A DNA stretch of 19,309 bases from JAEUIZ01 sp046155605. Its GTDB lineage: Bacteria > Planctomycetota > Phycisphaerae > Phycisphaerales > UBA1924. Where the stretch lies: assembly GCA_046155605.1 (NCBI GenBank), contig JBJXFQ010000107.1, positions 1-19,309 on the forward strand. Direction: 5' to 3'. The number at the start of each line of letters is the position of its first letter. The first letter of the stretch is position 1. The notes below the pieces were generated by a model. That model had not been told where the DNA came from and did not search any database. It worked only from the letters and a program-made list of their open reading frames with translations. Of this stretch, positions 13,682 to 19,309 are shown in pieces. The translations under genes were made by a program, and so were the position numbers.

Positions 13682-15530
13682 TCCCTAGCCTCCCTCTCGC
13701 CCTCTGATCTATCGGTCTTCCGAACGATTGCTCTCTTGGGGATCGTCGGCCGTTGGTACGGTGTGCCAGCGACTGCGGATGTCATCCACTTCATGATGGC
13801 GCCCGAGCTTTCTGCCGGCGAGGTGAATCAGAGTATTCGGACGCTCCAGTCTCAGTCCGCGATCATCTTCCGCCGGTTCAACCAGACCTTCAATCTTTGG
13901 GAAGGCAGCGACATCGATGTTGATGCGAGGCTTTCTGCGGCACGAGCGGACTTGCCCGCTTCAACGGCCACGGCCAAGCTTCTACAGGATCACTACTCGA
14001 CTCGCCCGCTCGTCGCGCGGCGTCATTCTTACCGAACCGGAACCCTCAGGTACTTTGAGGTCGCGTACGTTTCCCCCGACACACTCTCTGACAATCTGGC
14101 GGTACTCGACAAGGCTCCGGCAGATGGGCACATCCTCGTTGTGCTGCCTGGTCCGGAACGCTCGCGATCAGATTCTCTCGAGCGTCTTGCTGAGACACAC
14201 GCCGCTAGGCCAGACCTATTGATCGTCCTTCCCGCGAACGCCCGTGAGGTTGATTCGTTGGCAAGAGATCTGGCGTGCATTTCATGGGTCAAAACCAAGA
14301 CTCCAGAGCTCGTCCATGACGCCACCGCAAGGCATGAGCTTCAGTCACGGGAAGCGGAACTCCGTCGCCGGCTAGAGCGGGAGACGGCTGGCCTGCTCAT
14401 TCCGAAGAGCGACAGCGGCGGGCGGTCACGGTGGTTTCATCAGGGAAGACTGATTCGGGTGCGAGATCTTCGTGAGTTGAACGAGCACCTTTCCGACATC
14501 TGCGATGACCATTATCGACTCTGCCCTCAGGTTCAAAACGAGATCATCAATCGGCGGGAGCTTTCGTCTTCGGCCGCCGCCGCCCGGCGGAATCTGATCC
14601 AGCACATGATCACGGACGGCGAGCGCGAGGAGCTGGCGATTGAGGGAAACCCTCCAGAGCGCAGCATTTATCTGTCAGTCATTGTGGGCATGGGTCTTCA
14701 CCATCCTTCCGGCGACCGATGGGGATTCGCCTCGACGCTCGGCAGCATCCGCAAGGACGCGAAGCCGATGTTCAAGGCAATTCGGGACTTCTTCGACGCG
14801 GCGCACACCGAACCACGAAGCATCGACAAGTTTTTCCACCTGCTCCGTTCAGCTCCATATGGGATCCGAGACGGACTCCTACCGATCATCTTGTGTGCTG
14901 CTCTCCTGGGGAGTGAAGCCGATGTCGCGCTATACGAGGAAGGGGCGTTCCTCCCAGAATTGAGTGTCGCTACCTTCGAGCGACTCATGAAGGATCCGTC
15001 TCGGTTCATGGTTCGGCGGTGGCGCGTCACGGGCGTTCGGGCCACAGTGTTCGAACATCTCGCCGAACTCCTTGGACAAGAGCGGGTAACCGACCGAATT
15101 GAACGTCGGGATGTGCTCGACGTCGTGAAGCCCCTTATGCGCTTTGTTCGGAAGCTTGACGCCTTTTCCCAACAGACGCGAAGTCTTTCTCCCGAGGCTA
15201 CCGCCGTTCGAGACGTACTCCTTCGTGCTTCCGAGCCCGACCGGCTGCTTTTCCATGACTTGCCAGAGGCGTGTGGCATCCAGGCTTTTCACGAGCGAAA
15301 GCGAAGCCGCGGGGATGATGCCGCGACGTTCCTTGCCACGTTCCGTCGTGTCGTCGGCGAGCTTCAGCGGGCATACGAGAATCTGCTCACCAGTGTGTCT
15401 ACGTCGCTGCGTGACGCATTGGAGGGGTCGGGTTCGGGCGCGAGCATGCGAAAGAAACTGGCCCGCAGAGCCCAACTCGTTGGGCAGGTGGCGCTCGAAC
15501 CGGAAGTCAAAGTCTTTGAGGATCGCGCCC
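13682..15530 (+). pseudogene. Remnant of a very large ATPase-type (defence-island) protein, truncated at both ends
   Basis: An uninterrupted frame of ~610 residues reads as the middle of a large cytosolic protein: WEGSDIDVDARL, then GTLRYFEVAY, an ILVVLPGP Rossmann-like strand, a helical R/E-rich segment, AAAARRNLIQHMI, GNPPERSIYLSV, and APYGIRDGLLPIILCAALL. I recall this layout from 1,000-1,300-aa ATP-binding proteins of phage-defence islands, but cannot name the family firmly. No P-loop is present, and the frame runs upstream only into the intergenic hairpin of the previous gene, so the N-terminal part is missing. Protein-like sequence ends near VALEPEVKVFEDRA; after that the open frame (to 16150) is Thr/Arg/Ser-rich and overlaps the facing ATPase gene. 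GC content is lower than in the chromosomal genes on its left. An internal ATG at 13792 could still express part of it. Confidence 0.6.
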
Positions 15531-15823
15531 CGCCTCCATCCGCCATGTGCCCCACACGCAGACATTCAAACGCGAGGAGCGTCACTACCACAACGCGGAC
15601 CAAGATCGGGTCTTCCGGCAGCCAACTAATCGAACGCACTGCCTTCCCGTGGGCGAGCGAACTGGCCCAGCGACCTGCGCCGCTGACAAACTTGTGGTGC
15701 CTTTGCTCCGGGGTGCGATTGCTTTGTGTCCGCACTGGCACCCCCATCGCCATGCGGACCAAACACTTATGCTCGTCGCTGTGGACGAGACCGCATCGGC
15801 CCTGCGGCACGCAGAACACGGGT
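15531..15823. other. Gap between convergent remnants; no supported gene
   Basis: Open frames cross this stretch on both strands (for example + 15547-15918), but none has convincing codon bias, motifs or a ribosome site. It lies between the 3' truncation of the large + strand remnant and the 3' end of the HerA-like gene, so it is probably junction debris of an old deletion. Confidence 0.5.
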
Positions 15824-17247
15824 TTACGGGTGGACAGAAGGCGCATGCACCACCTCCTGTCCGCTTCCGTCCACGTTCGGTCCAGTCGCCGGACAAACCG
15901 CTCCCACTGGCTCGATGACCCGCGGCCGGCCCTGCCATTCAAGGCGGTGTGTCACTACCAAGCCCGCCGTGGTGAGCTCGTGGATGAGGTCCTGAAGCCG
16001 CCGCTTGCTGGTGATGTCAATCGCCGCGGCAATCTCAGTCACGTTGGGCGGCGCACCGGTGCGTTGGGCATGATCACGAACGGCCGCAAGCAGCCGCTCC
16101 GCTTCGGCCGAGACCTTCTTGACAACGCTCACCCCAATGTTCTCGCCTAAGTTCGCGCGCAAAAGCGCCGCTGTCTGGGATTCGCTCAGGTCCCAGACCT
16201 TGGAGAACGGCGGACGCATCGCCACGCGGGCCATGCCCCAGGCCGGGTTGCAGAAGAGCCCGATTCCGGGGGGTAGGCGGACCAGTTCGCGCGGATTGTC
16301 CAGGTATCGCGGCCGTATTCGATCTCACGATCCGAGTTGTGGAAGAAGACCTTCGTCGCAGCGTTCTGCCGAATCGCCGCGGCATCACGGGTGAAGTCCA
16401 TGATCGATTGACTCGACACGATTCCTGCCAGCCCGAATTTTCTGCCCTCACGGAGCACCCGGTCGAGAGCGGCCTCGGCACGGGAAGCAGCGGCCTTGGC
16501 CGTGCCCGCCGCCAATCGCCGGGTGAAGAGCTGGGCCTCCTCGACCGCGATGACCAGTCGCACGGTTTCCGATTCATCCCGGCTCGCCCAGGTGAAGGCC
16601 GCATCTAGGATCCGGGCGAAGAGATCGCAGCGGTGCTCGTCGTCGAGATGCTTGAGACTGACAATAACTCGGCCGCGAGCCAGATGCTCCAGATCAGACG
16701 GGAGCGCTGGGAGCACAGCGCTGCCGGGCGCGACATACTCAAACGCCAAGCCCTTGGGCTCCTTCATGCCAAACAGCGGGAACCGTTCCAAGAGGTCCGC
16801 CCGGTCTTGGGGAACGAGGAGGCCCGCGGATTGGTTGCGCGGGTCAAGGACCAGGATGTTCACGCCTGTGATCGCCGCGATCTCTTCGATCAGCACTCGA
16901 ACCGCGACGCTCTTGCCGGACCCCGTCGACCCTGAGACGATCACGTGGCCCCAATCGCGGAGCGAGGCGGTCCATGCGTCGCCGAGCGCTCCATCGTCGG
17001 CGATGAGCTTGCCGGGATGAAGTACGGGCCCGGAAGTGGCTGATCGAGCCGTCAGCCTCTGCGGCGGATCGAGACGATCAAGGATTGACGCCACGAGCCT
17101 GGGGGCCACCAGCTTGCGGCGTTCGACGGTTGTTCCGTCCGCTATGACGTCCTCGTCCGCCGTCACGATCGTGTGCCGGCTCAGGGACTGGGCCTGATCG
17201 GGCTGGAGATAGTCGAGCTGGGCCGGTGTGAGCGCGCCCCCGAACCA
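15824..17247 (-). pseudogene. HerA/FtsK-type ATPase, ATPase and winged-helix part, frameshifted
   Basis: This is the motor part of a HerA-like DNA pump ATPase. After an N-terminal linker (SLSRHTIVTADEDV) it has Walker A GSTGSGKS (Lys codon near 16912-16914), a NILVLDPRNQSAG strand, and Walker B LVIAVEEAQLF. SSQSIMDFTRD and VFFHNSDREIEY follow. At about 16300-16318 the frame shifts by one base. The first frame runs on to a stop at 16186 with low-quality sequence, while the other resumes as LVRLPPGIGLFCNPAWGM and continues to TAA at 15824. The restored C-terminus has a winged-helix-like segment (NVTEIAAAIDITSKRRLQDLI). The frame also continues directly from the 255-aa gene upstream across one TAG at 17248-17250. 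GTG at 17164-17166 could start a shorter protein. Taken together it looks like one decayed gene, unless the lesions are sequencing errors. Confidence 0.75.
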
Positions 17248-18015
17248 CTAGTCGATCCACGCCAGGGCCGGCGCTTCGACCTCCGCGAGCTTGATCTTCA
17301 AGCGCCCGCCGAAGGTCTGGGTCACCTGGAAGCGGTGGGCGTCGAAGAGCTCCTTCACGACGGCCCGCACACCGTCGCGAGTTTCGTCGGGGGTTGAGAC
17401 GAGCTGGAGGTTCGAAGCGATGCTGGCGAGGAGGCACATCGCCGACCCCTTGCGGCGATACTCCTGCTGGAGATGCCCAAGGGTCTCGCGCTCGCCCTGG
17501 GCTTGAGCGAGAAGCGCCCTTAACTGGTCGAGCGCCGAGCGCGCCTGGGCCTCCTGGCGGCGGAGGTGGTCCGTCACCAAGGGGCTGTCGCCGCTCTCCA
17601 CGCGCTGGAGCCGCTCGATGGATCGCAGCCGTGCCTCCGCGTCGCTCATTCGCCGCGTGATCATCTCGGGCGTCGGGTCCGGTCCGTCCAGTGGACGCCG
17701 GTTCTTGGCGTGCCGCTCCGCGAGGAACGCGGGGACGTCGCGGAAGAAGGACCAGGAGAGATGCACCTCGCGGAAGTGCGACTCGAGGTAGTCCTGCGCG
17801 GCCCCGAAGTCCCGCGCCCACAGCTCCTCGTCCGCCTCGCTCGAGACCAGGGCGTACGCCTTGGAGGCCTTGATGAGCACCTGGGCCCCGGCATCGAGGG
17901 CGATCAGCTGGATGCGGGAGGCCTGGTGCCACCAGAGGGAGAGGTCGAGGTCGTGCCGCAGGTGGCCCAGCGGCGCGAACCCCTCGGAGCGGAGGATGTC
18001 ATCGGCGGTCCGCAC
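17248..18015 (-). CDS. N-terminal part of the HerA-like ATPase gene, ended by an in-frame TAG
   Basis: A 255-aa frame with GTG start at 18013-18015, overlapping the end of the zinc-knuckle gene by 17 bases. Residues 1-60 are mixed, with Trp pairs (SLWWHQ). Residues ~115-200 are a long Arg/Glu/Ala/Gln-rich helix, probably coiled coil. Residues 225-255 (FQVTQTFGGRLKIKLAEVEAPALAWID) end at TAG, and the same frame goes on with WFGGALTPAQLDYLQPDQ and then the HerA ATPase. Because sequence character continues across the stop and no good start for the ATPase follows it, I read this as the N-terminal third of one ~740-aa gene split by a nonsense change. The alternative is two genes with the second starting at GTG 17166. 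No function is known for this N-terminal domain. Confidence 0.7.
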   Translation of the reverse strand: MRTADDILRSEGFAPLGHLRHDLDLSLWWHQASRIQLIALDAGAQVLIKASKAYALVSSEADEELWARDFGAAQDYLESHFREVHLSWSFFRDVPAFLAERHAKNRRPLDGPDPTPEMITRRMSDAEARLRSIERLQRVESGDSPLVTDHLRRQEAQARSALDQLRALLAQAQGERETLGHLQQEYRRKGSAMCLLASIASNLQLVSTPDETRDGVRAVVKELFDAHRFQVTQTFGGRLKIKLAEVEAPALAWID

Positions 18016-18481
18016 GGTTGCTCGATCCCGGGTGTCCCATTCGCAACATCTGGAGCCGCATGGCCAGCGCCCGCAGACGCTCCTGGTGCCGCTGCACGCC
18101 GCGTGCGAACGCGGCCTGACGCTCGGCGACGCGCTGCTCGTAGACGGCCCGCCGGTTGAGCCTCCGGAAGCATCCCGGGCAGGTGTTGAGGGGCGCGCGC
18201 CCCCACACGAATCCGCGGCGGCACCGCCGACAGCAGCGGCGCGAGCAGACTTGGCAAAGGCACTGACATGTGCTGCACAAAAAACCCTTCCCGCAGCAGT
18301 CGCAGAGGCCGATGCCGGAATCGGTCGCCAGGAGCGGTCGGCTGCACCCCCGGCACCGCGCCTGGATCGTGCGGTTGACGACCGTGGTCCGTCCCCGGCC
18401 GTCGTCGGCCAGGTGCTCGACGTGGTAGGCGAGCGTCCGGCCCCTGGGGTCCGTCGTCAGCGAGTGCTTGGTGACGCGCAC
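17999..18481 (-). CDS. Multi-zinc-knuckle protein, 160 aa (RING/FYVE-like treble-clef candidate)
   Basis: A small basic protein with 15 cysteines between residues 43 and 104. They include six CxxC knuckles: C43-RG-C46, C60-DC-C63, C69-ST-C72, C76-QV-C79, C84-RR-C87 and C101-PG-C104. That is enough for three zinc ions. The spacing of the first three pairs (13 then 5 residues between) resembles binuclear treble-clef domains such as RING and FYVE. Residues ~1-38 look beta-rich (TLAYHVEHL, RTTVVNRTI). Residues ~105-150 are a long Arg-rich helix, possibly for nucleic acid or partner binding. GTG at 18479-18481 is chosen because it overlaps the last 25 bases of the E1-like gene, and the frame beyond it is the shadow of that gene. 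It overlaps the next gene by 17 bases, so the three are translationally coupled. This appears to be the only undamaged gene of the operon. I do not recognise a named family. Confidence 0.72.
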   Translation of the reverse strand: MRVTKHSLTTDPRGRTLAYHVEHLADDGRGRTTVVNRTIQARCRGCSRPLLATDSGIGLCDCCGKGFLCSTCQCLCQVCSRRCCRRCRRGFVWGRAPLNTCPGCFRRLNRRAVYEQRVAERQAAFARGVQRHQERLRALAMRLQMLRMGHPGSSNRADRR

Positions 18482-19203
18482 GGGGTCGCTCCTTGGCAGT
18501 CTGGGCACCCCGCCTCGCGTTCCATTGGGAGGGCAATGGTGGTGAACGAAAAGTTGGCGGGGTGGTCGCCCAGGTACCGCGCGAAGACGTCCCTGCCGTT
18601 GAGCGTGTAGGCCGGGTCGATCTTGACCTGGAGGAGGTTGCGATTCCCGAGCTGATCGATGAGGCGTCCGAAGCGATTGTCGGCGCCGCGTGTCAGGATG
18701 CCCACAGCGAGCTGCCCGGCGATAGCGTCCACGAGGCGGAGGTCGAGGATGGTGCCGCCGTGGCTGGGCGTGGCTGGACCCCGCGTCCCCGAGGCGTGGG
18801 CGGCATAGCGATCGGCGCAGATGCAGCGGTAGCAGGCGGCTGTGATCCCGGGGACGTAATGGATGATCTCCCCGGCACGAGCGCCGGCGTAGAGCCCGAT
18901 CCAGAGTGCCGGGATCCCCAGTCGCGTGGCCATCTGGCAACCTCGCGCCTGAGCCGCGAAGGAGTCCGTCGAGAACACGAAGAGGTCTGTATCGCCGAAG
19001 TGCGCATCGACGTCGGCATCGGTGAGCGAGCAGACGTCCCGCTCCAGGGTCTCGACCCGGACACGCGGGTTGATGGCGCGGAGCCGCGCGGCGCAGGCGT
19101 GGGTTTTGTACACGCGGCGCTCCGCCTCCTCGGCGCTGGCATCCTGGCGCGCGACGTTCGAGGCCTCGAAGTGGTCGGGATCGACTAGGTTCTGTCTGAC
19201 GGA
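18457..19203 (-). pseudogene. E1-like (ThiF/MoeB/UBA1) adenylyltransferase, N-terminus missing
   Basis: This encodes the body of an E1-like enzyme that adenylates the C-terminus of a ubiquitin-like or sulfur-carrier protein. Visible motifs, in order, are NLVDPDHFEASNVARQ (the D and NxxRQ of the ATP site), INPRVRVETL, DTDLFVFSTDS, an IPALWIGLY strand, VPGITAACYRC, and near the end CPDC. The two CxxC pairs match the zinc site of ThiF/MoeB proteins. The family begins ~30-40 residues earlier with a G-x-G-x-x-G strand-loop. Here the frame meets TGA at 19204-19206 just before the DPD motif, so the Rossmann start is gone. GTG at 19113 might start a shorter product. No catalytic Cys position is obvious in the C-terminal half. 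The stop overlaps the start of the zinc-knuckle gene. Confidence 0.75.
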
Positions 19204-19285
19204 TCATCTGTTCGGCGCTTGTACGGCGCGGGCGGGGATGAAGCGGGAAGAGTGGAACGGCGGGGCCTCGGGGTCCGATGGAGTG

Positions 19286-19304
19286 ATCGTCGCGGAGCGA
19301 CGAT
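19286..19304. repeat. ATCGTCGC-GGA-GCGACGAT hairpin
   Basis: A perfect 8-bp stem with loop GGA, the complement of the TCC loop seen in the hairpins at 702, 5103, 5181 and 5287. It lies in G-rich sequence that looks like the chromosome again, just outside the island's E1-like end. No gene can be supported in 19204-19309. Confidence 0.7.
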
Positions 19305-19309
19305 GGAGG

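Noticed and set aside
15547..15918. 123-codon + strand frame between the convergent remnants
   Set aside because: His/Arg/Pro-rich translation without motifs, overlaps the restored C-terminus of the HerA-like gene, and no ribosome site.
10425..17166. SIR2-HerA two-gene defence system
   Set aside because: The SIR2-like and HerA-like genes are ~5 kb apart, on opposite strands, with folD and a secreted-protein gene between them; the HerA belongs to the E1/zinc-knuckle operon.
17248..17250. Recoding of the in-frame TAG (for example as pyrrolysine)
   Set aside because: The same gene also has a frameshift and its partner is truncated, so decay explains the stop better; no recoding signal is visible.
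1..19309. CRISPR array
   Set aside because: No regularly spaced direct repeats; the repeats seen are isolated or clustered hairpins and one folD-derived pair.

Overview
The window is very GC-rich bacterial DNA and most likely comes from a planctomycete, probably of the Phycisphaerae type. The evidence is a PVC-type propeller/HEAT/cytochrome c protein, a secreted protein with a PEP-CTERM-like tail, a GspE-like ATPase beside a CvpA-like membrane protein, and dispersed hairpin repeats that include the GGTGGCAC-CTGTG type. No 16S rRNA or other taxonomic marker is present, so the lineage is an inference.

Region 1 (1-3835) holds the 3' end of an OPT-family transporter (+), then three minus-strand genes: a 78-aa single-pass membrane protein, an LpxL/HtrB-like acyltransferase, and a membrane-anchored coiled-coil protein with a BRCT-like C-terminal segment. 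The last two form a probable operon. Hairpin repeats and pyrimidine-rich tracts fill the gaps. Region 2 (3836-6631) is one large PVC-type heme protein. It seems to start at CTG, carries an in-frame array of hairpin repeats, and contains the point where strand GC skew changes sign. Region 3 (6632-10328) holds a GspE/PilB-like ATPase with a broken P-loop and a large CvpA-like membrane protein.

Region 4 (10342-12265) is folD with a stand-alone SIR2-like NADase-type gene wedged at its start. The 5' end of folD is present on both sides of the insert, so the downstream folD copy is intact. FolD itself lacks the usual catalytic lysine. Region 5 (12266-13640) is a secreted PEP-CTERM-like protein with a terminator-like hairpin after it.

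Region 6 (about 13680-19203) looks like a decayed defence or mobile island. It begins with a + strand remnant of a very large protein, truncated at both ends. Facing it is a minus-strand operon with overlapping genes: an E1-like (ThiF/MoeB/UBA1) adenylyltransferase lacking its N-terminus, a 160-aa protein with six CxxC knuckles, and a HerA/FtsK-type ATPase interrupted by an in-frame TAG and a frameshift. An E1-like enzyme, a multi-zinc treble-clef-like protein and a HerA pump in one operon is the most likely previously undescribed system here, although this copy appears damaged. Host-like sequence appears to resume after about 19205.
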